This document shows positions 46,711 to 60,704 of a stretch of 64,000 nt of DNA, in pieces. The DNA is from Quercus robur. Taxonomy: Eukaryota > Streptophyta > Magnoliopsida > Fagales > Fagaceae. Below the pieces are notes generated by a model. The model had not been told where the DNA came from. It made no database searches and saw only the letters and a list, made by a program, of their open reading frames with translations. The translations under genes and the position numbers were made by a program. The stretch covers positions 59,917,354-59,981,353 of the forward strand of contig NC_065536.1 in NCBI RefSeq assembly GCF_932294415.1. The letters are read 5' to 3'. Every line of letters begins with the position of its first letter. Position 1 is the first letter of the stretch.

Positions 46711-47984
46711 GATTCGTCCGTGAGATAATTTTGCGACTGTTATGACACACCTATGACATTATTTGAGTTTTCAATTAAAAAAAAAAAAAAAACATCTTTT
46801 GAGATTTTTTTTTTTGGAAAATTCAATAAATAAAAATGGGGGATTCCAGATTTGAACTCTAAATATTCTTTTTGAAAATATCAATAAGTGTCAACCAATT
46901 AAGCTATAAGAATTTTAACAAAATTATTTGAGATTAAAGCAAAAAAGTTAGTTAGTTAGTTATAACATTGAAAGAAAATAAAATAAATTATATAAGAAAA
47001 AAAAATATAAAACTAATTATATTTCATTAGGTGTAGTGTAATAAGATTTTCAATTAAATTTAAACACATAATTGTATTACATCTAATTGTCCTTAAAAAG
47101 ATAAATTTGAAAATGTTTCATTAATCAATACAAGCAAGTATTTGAATTTAATCAAGGAACCTATAAGATACTAAGATTTCTATTGCAATAAAAATGATGT
47201 TATCTTTTTAAATACTAATAATTAAATTCAACTATGTGTTTTCTAGTCAATACAAAAACCCAGTTGAATTTAGTTGGAGAACCAATGGTATACAACACAA
47301 GAAATTGTACCTAAGTTTTAACCTTTATTATTACTAGCATATAACCCACACAAACCCTTGAATGCATTTAAAATTAAACACAATTTTTATTATAAAAATA
47401 TAAATAATTAGTCAAATTATTATTTTTTTTAAAAAGCATGTAACATATGCATACATATGGATAAATTTAAAATTAAACATAATTTTTATCTTAAAAATAT
47501 AAATAATTAGTCAAATTATTATTTTTAAAAAAAGTAAACGTAATTAGTCACATATTAAAATTCTTACCTAAATTTAATACTACTTATAATTATTTTTTTT
47601 TCTAATTTTTAATAAGATAGAACGTGTGTGATCTTTGTTGTGTGGTGATTTTTATTGAGTATATGTGATTGGTTTTTTTTTTTTTTAAATAAAATTTTTA
47701 TAGTTCATTAATATTAGATTGTTAGTATTTTACAATCATTAACTCACTTGGCACAAACATTAAAAAACTTAAGTGGACACATAGCACAAACTTAAGTGGA
47801 TAATTATGGTGTGGTTCTCAGATAAATTTAGACACATGATGCAAAATTGTATTCTAATTTTAAATTTTAATTGAAATTTCTTTGAGTTTTTCCTATTAAT
47901 ATATATTAGTTTGTAACCTCATGTGTATGTATAAATACACTTAAAGATATACAATAAGATGCATAATATAATTCTTATATATAT
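46711..47984. other. AT-rich intergenic DNA with a ~97-bp tandem duplication
   Basis: 'aaattaaacacaatttttat' and 'aataattagtcaaattatta' (47370-47436) recur at 47468-47532. No gene recognised. Confidence 0.55.
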
Positions 47985-48741
47985 TGTAGGGACACAAAAT
48001 CTTCAGCGGCCCATCAACGTTGTTGGGCTCGCGCAAGGAAAATCCCTCACAATGATATTTGTAGAGAGTGGGCTTAAAAAAGGCCAGCGTTGGGTCGCGG
48101 GGCGGCATCTCGGGCCGGACTACAGGCATACCGACATGAGGAAGAGCTTCGGGCTGGATATTCAGGCCCTTCAATCTTGTATCTAGGAGGATTTGGCTCC
48201 TCGGATATGATCCGAGGCGTGAGGGCGCTGTTCCCGGTCACCCATCGATGGGATTTTAGGTGATGTCCGGCGTGTCTTATCCAGACCCTCACTTTCATCA
48301 AGTCTTTCTCCAGAAGCCAGATGGGAGTCTTCTCTTTGGTCACATAACATTCTCTTTTATACTAGCCTACGTTAGTTGTCCTTCGTCCACGCGTAGGGTC
48401 GATCTTTCCGGGACAGATATCTGTCCCATCAGTCTAGTCCCAAATTAGCTGGAGATGATCCATAAAGCCTAAGATCCCGGCTCTGTTAGGGGCAGTGTCA
48501 TGTCAAGGAAGGGTATTAAGGACTATTTCCATGAGATATTTTCTGACCTCTCAAGCTCGCCTGTATCCCATTTTCGTCAGTGGGGTTCTGGGCTTTCCGA
48601 GGACGAAGTGGTCCTCGGACGTGTCTTTGAGCCATATCGAGCTCACTACTTTTGGGCTTGGGCCTTGGCCTCCTTTAGTTTGGGGGCCTGTGGACTCCCT
48701 ATAAGTGAGCGAGCCGGGCCCATAGACTCTTGGGCCCCACA
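47985..48741 (-). mobile_element. Solo LTR (757 bp) with TATAT target duplication
   Basis: It is flanked by TATAT (47980-47984 and 48742-48746), although the site is AT-rich, so this is weaker than the other two. On the minus strand it begins TGTGGGGCCCAAG and ends GTGTCCCTACA. A strong TATA box, TATAAAAG (48356-48363), follows about 380 bp of U3. It is much richer in GC than its flanks. It includes two hairpins: CCGAGGACGAAGTGGTCCTCGG (48598-48619) and CCTCGGAT-ATG-ATCCGAGG (48197-48215). The open frames on both strands within it show no domain. Confidence 0.65.
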
Positions 48742-48746
48742 TATAT

Positions 48747-48943
48747 AATTTAAATACTATTGATAACTATTTTTATATTCTGTTAACTCTTTCAAAAGTC
48801 TTGTAAGAATATTATTAGGTATAAAATGTAAATTGTTCATATTTAATTATTTTTATTACTTCTTATTTTTTGTTATTGTGAAGTACTTTTTTTTATACGA
48901 TTCATTTATTCTAGACTCTTTAGTTTTTGTACTCGATAACTCA

Positions 48944-48976
<33 letters not shown>

Positions 48977-50038
48977 ATGTACTCAGTAACTCACTTGGAT
49001 GAATATTTATGATGTGATTCCACATTTGATTTTAAAATTAGAAAATAAAACTCTCTTAAAATAAATAATTTAGGACATATGGTGTAAAATTGGACTCTAA
49101 TTTGAAATTCTAATTGAACTTTTTTTGAGTTTTGCCTATTAATATATATAAATTGGAAAAATATACAAATTTTCACATGGTTTTCTTGTAATACATGAAA
49201 ATTTTAAGTTTTTAGTATAACACAACCCTTTTGGAACTGTCTAGTTATTTTTCTAAAGGTAGAGATAGACAAGAAGATATCCAAACCTATTGATCCTTGA
49301 GGTGATTGCCTCAATTTTTTACAGCCTCTCCATAAGGACCACAACTCGGTTGTGGCTACTTATCTCTCCTATTATTGCATATACAGAAGCCACAACTCGG
49401 TTGCATATTTTGTTCTTTCAATGTCTTTTATGTAGGCCAATTCTCCAGCTCACAATTTGGCTGCGTGGGCCTTCTATAATCTATATTATATTTAGGCTGG
49501 AACCATCCCTATTTCTTATCTTTTACCCTTCCTCTCTTTTGTTTCAATAAAAATTCAGTTTTCGGAATTTAAAAAAATGGGATTTAGTCTAGCTCTAGCC
49601 TCCTAGGCCCAGCATTTGAGGCGGCTAGCACGATTAAGCAATTTGACTTAGAATTCAACAAAACATGATTTTCCGTGTGGGTGACGATTGATGCAGAACC
49701 ATAAAATGTCAGAAAGTGACCACTTGATACAGCATTACAGAAGGTCTAAACTCTAAAGTATCACTGTATCAATAAGTCCAAGGAGCCCAGTACACAATAA
49801 CATAATTGTTTATGAAGTCATAATAATAATAATAATAATGGTGGGTGTCTTTAAAATAATTGTTAATAAATTATAATAAAAAATTTTTGGTATTACTTTT
49901 ATAAGAAATATAAAAAGTTGTTAATAAAATTAATTATTTTATAATTTTTTTTATAAGGTAACATATTATAATTATAGTAGGAGATTTATGTGAAAGTGAT
50001 GTTATATCAATCACAATTTATCATATCAATAAGTCGAA

Positions 50039-50082
<44 letters not shown>

Positions 50083-53000
50083 GAAAATGCTAGTATACGA
50101 TTATGATGGATGATCATATCATAACATGGTGAACCCTCGTGCATACAATAACCTTGCATGGTAGATGAGAATCATTACGATAAAAAAAATCGATTTTTGG
50201 GTAAAGTTTTAACTTTTGGGTTAAATATATTTTTGTTCATTAAGAGATGTGTGTACTCACAAAAAACATAATTGTTACTTATGTGTTCACCCCTTAGACA
50301 AGATTGTAATCCATAAGAACCAATAGAAAATTGTTGTGTTTTTATCATTACTTGAATTTTTTAAAATTTTATTTTATCCATCAAAATTTATATATTAATT
50401 TTGTGACATGCCAAATCACTGTTATTATCATTCTATTTTATAGATAAATATTGGAGGACAGGAAAGATGAAGTTTGAATCATAGACATGTGGCGACATAA
50501 ATGATATCATTACTATTGTCATTTTGAAAAATGAAAATTACCACTTGTTGTCATTGTTGTTTATCCTTGACTGGAAACTTAGCCATCATGAGCATAAATT
50601 CTATAACATCATTGATTATTTAAAAGTTTGGAAAAATAAATATAATATTTTTGTCTCACAAAGTTTTAAACTTTATTGTTGCCTCTCGAGCGATGCGTCG
50701 CTATATGAATTTGGATCCACGTTGTTGCAAGACAGGGCCCTTGCCACTTCATGTACACCACATTAATAGCAGCTGTTTTGTCAACATTAATTTGTAGATC
50801 TCGCCTAGATTAAATATATGGAGGAATAAAAAAAAAAAAAATTACGGCATGCCATTTTAAAAAACCTATTTAATTGTTGGTACATGATACAAAATCCTAA
50901 TAGCATAGTGACATAGTCTAGAATTAAGTATGAATATTTTTTTGGGTTAACTTATGGGGAAAATTAACATGGTTCTCCCCCACATTCTATAATGTGATTG
51001 ATTTTATTTTTTCAAAAACATATCATCCATAACTAAGCTAATTATTTTAGAGAAGAAACTATGTATGATGTGCTTGGTATTCCATGTGTGACCTCTAAAA
51101 ACCCTTATCCATTAATAATGTTAAATAGTAGTACTTATTTCAATATGTTTGTGTATTGATACGGCCACTTACTCTATCATATTAGCATTAATTGCCCTCA
51201 TCAACTGCCATCCCTTTTTACTAAATAAGCCATCATTGTACATTATTGGGCAAAGTAATTTAGAAGCATGTACCCTCAATTGGCCTTAAGGAATGGTACA
51301 TTAGTAGGACCTCTCCAAATTAATTTTTAGGGAATTGGTTACCAACCCCCAATCATAAACCCTATAATTGCCCATTTTCACATGAATAAAATTACATTTT
51401 TTCCCCCTTCAACCACTGCTACACTATTATTTTTCTAGAATCTCTTCACTTACTTTAACCTTCGAAGTGTCTCCGATCAATCCCACTTGTTGTTGGTTTG
51501 AAGCTAGAAATAGGTTGTTTCACCTAATGAATTTCTCTACTCATCTCACCACCTGCTTTAGTCAAAGTTCTTGGCATGGTTCATTTTTTTAGAAATTCTC
51601 CCTTACAAATTTTCATATCATTTTTATTATATTTAAATTATGAGGATAAACAATTTCTAAGGTAATTTCACTATGCATTTCTGAAAAATTAAACATTTAT
51701 TTATAATTATAAGAATGGTTCTATCTTGCCACACACGCCATCAACATTTAAACAAATATGAATTAACACTATTTATTACCTTAAGTATTGCGCAAGTTCT
51801 CAACTCAATTGGTATCTATTAAAAATAGTAATGATACTATAGACTTTTAAGATAGAGCTATAATTGATTTGTAATTTGAGAATGAACATAGACGTTTCTT
51901 TCAATTCCTTTTTTATTCCTCAACATGACCAATTAGTGTTATTCTTTACATTGTCTTATCATTATTTCATTCCCAAAACTCTCTTTACCCTCCACCGAAC
52001 AATTGACTTGTCTTCATTATTCTACACGCAGCACAAAATTTTTGACTTATTCGGTTCACAACATTGTAAGTTTCTTTCAAACACACACAACTTATTAGTG
52101 GGAATCAAACAAGAAAAGAAGAAGTCATTTTGGGAATATTATTATTATTACATCATTTACTATATTGCTAAAAATACACATCCACACACAAATAAGGAAT
52201 AAGTTAATAAATATATATAGCAAACACAAGCTGCACAAACTTTCATTTCCTTTACGTTTTTTGGGCTAAAGTGACACGTTTTTATTTTTATTTTTTTTAT
52301 GGTAGGTGAGTTGTTTGGAATAATATTAATTTAGAAGAGAAGAGAACTCCCCTGAGTGTTGACAAATATTCTCAGTTACCAACCATTGAAAAAAAAGCAG
52401 CATTTAGGTAAAGCCCACTTCACGCAAGCTCGGTTTCATTATTATTCACATACTTACAAATTTGATAACATAATTGTTTTTATTGATGTGACTGGTTTAT
52501 AGCACAAAAATTGGATTAATTATTGTTAAAATAATGTTAATTCAATAAGAATTTATATAAAAATTATATATGTTGTGAATATTTTTATGTCTTAATGAAT
52601 AGAATACTATTTTATTGACTAGAAATACCTGTACAAAATACAATAATACCAGCAAACACCTAAACACAACATAGTATTCAAACTACTTCTCAACTAAGTC
52701 ATTACTCATTGGAGGACCCATACAAAATTACAAACCAATGCATAAGAGTAACATCACAAACCCACCAATATACTTTACTTTCTTTTCATACCTTCCTAGA
52801 CTGAGTTCTCTCCAAACAAACTCTTCAAACTCCCATTTTATATTTTTATTGAACATAGATTTTGATAAATCCACCAATAAATTGCATTTTCTATACTTAC
52901 AAAATTTTAAGAAAATAAAAAATTAATAACCATATCATTAGTTAAATGTTTAAATTTTAAGTTTTTGAAATCTTAAATTATATATATAAAAAAATTAATT

Positions 53001-53324
53001 TTTGGATCAAATAGTAATTATGTGATACCCTAATTTGATTGACTATGTGTGTTATGTGGGTGTGTAATGAGTTTTACATCGGGCATACTGGGTAGATTTG
53101 GGTTTTAGTCTCAATTATAACTAGTCTTTTTTAAGTATAGGCAAGTGTAACTAAGTCGTTATAGTAATTAACATCTGATTTGAACCTAATTTTACATAGA
53201 TTTTATTTTAATAAGAAAATTATAATTTTATTAAGATGAAGACAAAAACATTATATTATGACTCAATGCTAACTTAATTAGAATAAAACTAGATATATAT
53301 ATATATATATATATATATGTTTCT
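48747..53324. other. AT-rich intergenic DNA
   Basis: No gene recognised. It contains poly-T runs (48944-48972; 50041-50077), a threefold 'cacaactcggttg' motif (49340-49470), and a TA run at about 53292-53319. Open frames are AT-rich without domains or splice context. Confidence 0.5.
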
Positions 53325-54770
53325 GTATTCACATATTCTAGATTTCCTAAGATACTCTACCAATAATTTTTTTTAAATCCTAACCACTATTTTATGATTT
53401 AAGGGTCTAGATTTTGCCATGTTAGCATTCCATTATCAATACTCTTAAAATAATAAAATAATATTGCAAACAAAACAATTAAGATTATTGTTAGTGGAAT
53501 GTTGCAAGGTTGTCAAAATCGGGATATTATGTAGGATCGTTAAAGGTATGTGAGATCGTAAATCGGAGGATCGGATTGTGAATCGTAAAATCCTACATAT
53601 TTTCAGATTTAAAGCAAAAAAACACATTGATAATGACTTTGTATGTTGAATAATCATGTAAATTATAAATTCACCCATAAAAAAACTAAGATTTGCATCA
53701 TATAATGTAATTTGCATGTCATATATCACTAAGTCTATATTAACAAAACAAATATATTTAAGTTTTGACCTAATGTATCTAAAAAGTTCAATAAATGTTT
53801 AATTAACAACCAAATACCAAAATATTTATCAAACATATGAAAACTATTTTCCAAGTTCTAAGTTTCAAGTTTGAAATCCAAAATAAGTTAGCAAATGGAA
53901 ACTAGTTAACTACAATATGAAATCCAAAAGCAAGATGAATATTAAGGTGAAGTGAACATTTAATTAATTTTATTTTAAGGTTCTTATAACCACCGTTCTA
54001 AATTCCTAATCATCATCATCCATTTCATCATCTATGTAGACATTATATATTTGTATATTAGAGCTGCAAAAGATATCAAGATACAATTTCACACTCAACT
54101 ATTTAAGTTATACCAATCAGCTACAATTAAAGAGCATGCTCAAAAAAATTAATTAATCAATATAAAAATACAAGCATAACTGATAAAATTATATATAAAA
54201 AAATATTTTAGTAATATTAGAACACAAATTATTATTTTGATCAAACAAATTTAACAACATTATAACTTAAAAGGCAATAGAGCCAACATCAAATTCTTCA
54301 TTTAGAAATGATAAAACATTCCTTTATTTTGATTACAAGTGAGCTAGAAACTAAAAAACATTTGCTTAGCTTAACATAATTTTATAAAAATAAAATAAAA
54401 AGTCATACCATCACAATATGAAAAAAATAAAAACCCTTAAATTTTCATCAAAACAAAAAATTTTATCCCATAAAAAAAAAAAACCAAAAATTTATATTTT
54501 TGGTAGGATCAGTAGGATCTCATATGATTTTATGATCTTATACGATTTTACGTACGATCCTACCATTTTTACGATCCTAGTGCGATCCTAAATGTTTTGG
54601 TGCAGTGGAATCATAAAATCATGCGATCCTATGATCTAGATTGCGATTTTGACAATCATGGAATGCTGACATGGCAAAATCTATATCATTAAATAATTAA
54701 AAAATGGTTAAGATTTAAAGAAATCAATTTGATAAAATACTCTAAAAAATCTATAAGATCTGAATCCGTT
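53325..54770. mobile_element. TIR element (about 1.45 kb) with a second TIR element nested inside
   Basis: Outer TIRs of about 105 bp: left 53325-53432 and right 54658-54770 share 'agattttgccatgt[tc]agcattcca', 'aaatc[ct]taacca' and 'tagattt..taga'. Inner element about 53508-54658: its ends are GGTTGTCAAAATCG and CGATTTTGACAATC. Just inside both inner ends, 'ggatcg[tc]' / 'cgatcc' is repeated many times, as subterminal repeats of hAT-like elements are. No transposase frame is visible, so both would be non-autonomous. Confidence 0.7.
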
Positions 54771-56106
54771 ATAAAGATAAAAAAAAATCCAATTCAATGA
54801 TTAAAATTTCAAGATACATGTCCACGATAAATTCTCAAGGTGTGAATATTTTTAATCAAATTTTATCCCTCCTAAAATTTCATTTTCCTTTTTAAAGTTT
54901 TTTCTCTAATATATATATTTTTTGGTTGTAAAATAAAAAACCTTGTAATCAGTAAAAATGACATCCACAAGTTGGCCGACCTCCTCATAATAGATGGTCT
55001 AGCTAGGCAAAGCTTTTTTGCCCAGACAAAAAATTTTGGACAGGTTATACAAACATAGAATCATCATAGATAATGAAAAATTGAAAAAAGAGATACATTA
55101 TAGTTGTACAAGACACAAACACACACACATTACGTCAAAAAACTGTGTAACATCAATAACATCAGCAGCAACAACAACGTTAGGTCAGGTAGTAGTTGCT
55201 AGCTAGCTATCTACTAGCAGTATATAGAAAGAGTACAACATTTTGAACGAAGCAGGTCCACGAAACTCAGTGCCAACACACACACACACGTTTGCTTAAC
55301 CATTTCTGCGCCCACGTGGCATATTCATTTCACACCCTGTGGGTCCCACCTCCCACTATTGGCAAATGCCTATTGCTAAATAGTAAAAAGGGCAATTCTA
55401 AGCCTTTTTAATTGCCCTTTTCACGCTGCCAACACCAACAACAACAATAAATAAAATAAAATAAAGAAAGATTGCCATTGCTCATTACTGCATCATCAGG
55501 TACCTCTCTCTACACCAATGTAGAGAGAAAAAAACAACAACAATTTCTATGCATTTTTTCATACGGAGAAAATCTAGCACTGTAACATTTTATGCCACAA
55601 TTCACTCTAATCCGGTAAGTTATGAGTTGTCGAGAAAAAGTGATTAACAGATACGATAGATAGACTGTGAGTAGTTGAGAAAAAATAAAGATAAATGATG
55701 ACGTAAAAATAATGATTCTAGAACTTATTTTTTTCATAACTGTTGAGTTTACAAATTGCTGTGGCGCAAAAATAATGGATATAGAATTTGTTCTTTTTAT
55801 ATTTACTTGTTTTTATCTATATTTATTTTTGATATTATCCTTTTGATTTATTTACCAATAATGACATGCCAAGTGCCAACTGAGTGAAAGTTTTTTTATA
55901 AAACTTAAAAGACAAAATACAACATTTGGTTTTTTCTTTTGAGAACCCAAATAATAAAAGGAAGAGAATTTCACAAGCGGTAGCTTAAAGCTTTAAACTC
56001 TCTCTCTTTCTCCCACTTCAATTTACTATCTTCCTCTAGAATTGTTTATATCTTTGTGTTGAAGATAATGGTGGTGGTTGCAGATTGATCTGAGAGAGAG
56101 AGAGAC
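54771..56106. other. Upstream region of the DUF1336 gene
   Basis: Intergenic DNA without a recognised gene. TATAAAA (55898-55904) is a possible TATA box, and a GA repeat (56091-56105) abuts the start codon. Confidence 0.4.
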
Positions 56107-59100
56107 ATGGGGGCGTGTGTTTCCGCGCCTGAAGGGTGTGTTGGTGGGAGATTGAAGAATAGGAAGAACCGGAAAAGGAGGAGAGTAGGAGGACTCAAAC
56201 AAAAGGTCCCTTCTCGTTTATCTGAGGGATCACTGGACAGGGTTGATAGGTCTGCACCATCTGATAGATCCTATGCCAACCCCACTTTCCAAGGTTTCAT
56301 CTTTCTTCCTCTCTTTATGTTTTTGTTTTTTCTTTCTTTCTCTAGAATGGTCTTTGGTATAAGTTGTGGGATAACATGAAGAGCAGGTGGTGTTTTTAAT
56401 TATTATTATATTGATAAATTTAAGATTTTTATTTTTGGGTTTGTGTTTTTTGTGTGGATTTGTTGGTGGGTTATGTTGTTGGACATTTTCTTTTGTTGGT
56501 TTTGTTTTATGGTTTGGGTTATAGAAGGTGTGTTTTGGATTGCTAAGAGTACAGCTTTTGGAAATTATGTGAGTCTGCTAATCTGTTATAGCATGAATGC
56601 ACACTTGTTTTAAGTGAGAGAGAAAAAAAAAGTGGCATTTCTTTACAAAAGTGACTCAATTATTGAGTTTTGTGATGATAGGATGCTGGGGTAAAGTACA
56701 CGTAAATTATTAGTTGGTTTTCTTCTGTTTTGAGCTTTTATGCAAAGAAAGATATTTCTTTATGTGGGGTTTTGATCTATATATTACAAGAATAATCTTG
56801 GTTACCTCAAGTTATCTGCAATTTTCTTTACATGCAACTTTGTTGGTAAGCTCAGAAAGTTGAGGATAAGTTTGAGTTGCTTTTTGTTAACATTGGTAGT
56901 TGAATAGAATGTGGTTGATTAAGAGGGGGATAGATTATATTTTTTGAATTGATCAGTGATCCAGATGGAAATTTTATGAATTTGATTGTTCTTGACAGCT
57001 GGAGGAGATAAATCACTTTGTCCTTGATTCTTAGTTTACTGGGAGATTAGCATACTGATTTTTAGCAATTGTACCCTGATAACTAATTGACCTCAATAGG
57101 GGACTTTGAGAGTCCATTTCTAGGTGAATTGATGTACCAATCATAGGAAATTTTCTTTTGCAGATATAATAATTGTGAAAGCCCTCCATGTATAACCATA
57201 TTGCATTTGGTTTGAGTTGTCTCAGTGCTAGTTAATGTGCCAAGAACTGAAAATGGTATTTTGCAAGGGTTATGAACAAGACAGCCTTGCAATTTGATAT
57301 TGTTGTGAGAGATGGCTTCTGTAACTGGATTTTTAGGTCTGAAGTTCAATGTGCTTGGATCAAAAAGCAATATGGTTTGCCTGTCTAAGAGACTGTGCAT
57401 TGAAGTTTTTGAAATGCTAACAGTAGTTCTGGTCAAGTGGCAAATGAACTTTCGATATTGGGCATGTCTATAGGATAACCATAGGAGTGACTGTCCTATT
57501 AACTGAATATCACAGAGCTTCCTAATTATGGAAAGAAAGCTGTCATTGGAGGTTTGCTAAGTAAACGGCTAAGAATATAAATTTGTTTTTCACTGACAAT
57601 GTAACATGAGGTGTATAATCTAGAAAGGTGGACCTTCTCATGGATTTAAGGCTTGCAGTGATTACGTTATCAAAGATGAAGACCTGGAACATTAGGGGAA
57701 CTTGCGAGAAATATGCAGTGTATAAAGCTTATTGACTTCTCCAATAAATCTGCTTTATCAGTCGCATTGAAGATATTGGAGCATAATCTTGCTTGTTATT
57801 CTTCTACTTTCTTTGTTCTGAAACTTTTGCCATTTTTTGAACATATGATGAATTAGGAGCCAAAATTTCCCTGAAATACTAGTCTAGCTTTGGCTAACCA
57901 TGTAATTAAGCATTGAATTCTCAAATTATGTGTCACTGTGATTTTCTTATATCATTCCCCTGATTCTGTTCAATATGATGACAGGATCAGGACAAGTTGA
58001 AGAGGCATGGTTTGATTCAGCTGCAATTCTGGAGTCTGACTGTGATGAAGATTACCAAAGTGTTGCAGATGGTATGATTTTGTAGATACTTAGACTCAAA
58101 TACAAATGAGGATTATTTTCCTTCGCTTTCTGATAGAAGAGATATGTTTATATTTGACTTATGCATACCAATGATATCTGCAGATGTGTTATCTCTGAAC
58201 GGCTTTGAAGGTGCATCCGTATCAAGTATTCCATCTCTGAGAGATGCCAATCATTGGGACCATAATCTCAATAACCATCATACTTATTCCACCAATCATA
58301 TGCAGAAACCGGGGGATTTGTCAACAGGGAATTCTGCACTCGACTCTGTTAATGAGCTTTCTAGATGTGGACCTTCAAATGAAGCAAACCATCCTGTGTA
58401 CCTTGATGAAGTCTCCTCGTCTGTGGATGGAAGTCCTGGCAAGGAGGCAGGAGTGTTAGATAACTGTGGGATTCTTCCAAGCAACTGCTTACCTTGTCTT
58501 GCATCCACTGTTTCTTCAGTTGAAAAGAGAAGATCATTAAGTTCTAGTCCGCCAAGTTCGAGAAAAAAGGCTTCCTTAAAGCTTTCCTTCAAATGGAAAG
58601 ATGGAAATGTGAATGGCCCTCTATGTGAGTATTGAGATTGTCAAATTTTGACACATTAGTTTCTTATGGATACAAACATAAATGGACCTCATAGAAAATC
58701 CAGCTTTACATCATCCCTAAAAAAAAAAAAAAGCTTTACATTGGGAGAATATAAGTAGAATTTAAATAGAGTGCAGTTTATCAATTTTGGTTTAGCATTT
58801 TCGTTCTACTAGATTGATGTGTGGTCATTCCAAATCCTTCTTCCTCCAAATAATTCATATTGATATTGATGGTGGTAATTTACACACACACACGCACACA
58901 CACACACTCACACGTGTATATTGTGGTGCTCAGTAGTAGTATAATTACATGGCATATACACAAGTAAATGCTTTCAGAGAGAAATATAAAACATGTGTAA
59001 GTTGAATAAGTTTAATTAATTATTTCTTTGTATGATTACAGTTTCCTCGAAGATGCTACTGGAAAGGCCAATAGCAGGTTCCCAAGTACCTTTTTGTCCA

Positions 59101-60672
59101 ATAGATAAGAAAATGCTTGATTGTTGGTCACATATTGAGCCAAATACTTTCAAAGTTCGAGCTGTAAATTATTTTAGGTAAGACTGTGAGAACACAGTAC
59201 TCAATTGTTTTATATATGCATAATTACATGGCATATACACAAGTAAATGTATACATATTAAAATAGTGATTGTACAAATGCAAGTATGCTCTTACACTTA
59301 AAGTTTACAAATCCCCATAATGAGACTTCATGTAAACGTAGTTGGATCTCTTATAAATAGAGTTGTTGCAATGCTAAACTATTTATTGTGGAAATCGGCC
59401 TTTTGTGTGACAGGGACAAGAAGAAGGAGTTTGCTTCTAATTATGCTGCATATTATCCCTTTGGTGTTGATGTATTCTTATCTCAGAGGAAAATAACTCA
59501 TATAGCTCGTTTTGTGGAACTCCCCTCTGTTAATTCTTCTGGAAACCTCCCTCCTCTTCTCATTGTAAATGTCCAGGTATACCTTTTTTCTACTTTTGAT
59601 TGTTCTCCATGTTGTATGAACATGCTGGTAAGTGTTTGTATGTGTCATTTGTCTTTTTAGTAGTTAGAGGGTGGAGATTAGCTTAAAAATTCTAAGTATC
59701 TTGACACCTGTTGTTATGTATGATATCCAATGCCTTTGCTGGCAGCCCAGCTTGTGTTTTCAAGAATAAAAGTTGTTTTATTTGGGAATTGTGGTCAAAA
59801 AATTGAGAAATGTAAGAATTTTGAATTTGTGAAATATATTTTACCATCACAGGGTAAACTTTTTCCCCTTGAACATGATTTGAGCCTTAAACCTATCTAA
59901 TCATCCCTGTAACATGAGGCAAGACCCATAAACCGATATGGAAAATATATCTTGCTTGCTTTATTAGATGTTGTCCCACCTCTTGAGAGCTTGAATTTTT
60001 ATACTTCAGGTGCCAAAGTTGCAACTTCTTTCATTGTCCCCCTCCCTTCTTTTTGATAAGCAAATTCTCTCATCATTATCCTATTTGTGATTGATTGGTG
60101 AGGGTCATTAATGCAGATACCTCCAGTTCATAATGAAATTAAATTGTGCTTGCATTCTACTAGTTATAAACTAACAATTTAATTTGTCAAAGCCCTAATC
60201 CTTTTATTTGGGCCTGGCATAAAAGCCATTTTAGTCTCCTAAAGAGTTGTGCTGAGTCCTCCTCTCTCTCTCTCTCTCTCTCTTTGTTTTCTTTTACTCT
60301 TGAAAGACAGGAAGGCAATTTTTTTTTATTTAACTTTCTGATTCTCCCTCCCTTGTCCTTCTTGTGCCTTTAAATTGAGCCTATGCTCTAATTCTCGTTG
60401 GGAAAAATTAATGGTTTTTATTGCATACAAGCAAACCATATTTGACTGTCTCTCAATCTTTATTTATTTATATTTTCTAAACTTTTGAATTTTGTTTGTT
60501 ATCATCACGTCTCAACATGCTCAAATGTGTTTTTCTCATTTATGTATTTCATGTTTCTTGTCTGGTTAGCTAGCATTTCAAATTAAGGACCCATAAAGCA
60601 CATTTTCTTCATAAACTTTACCTAGGCATTTTTCTTGAGGCTTATAGAATTTTCCTTTTTTTTTTTTGGTGG

Positions 60673-60704
<32 letters not shown>

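Noticed and set aside
47941..48748. Several open frames in the GC-rich solo LTR
   Set aside because: Frames on both strands overlap and lack domains; the segment has LTR-like ends, a TATA box and a duplication.
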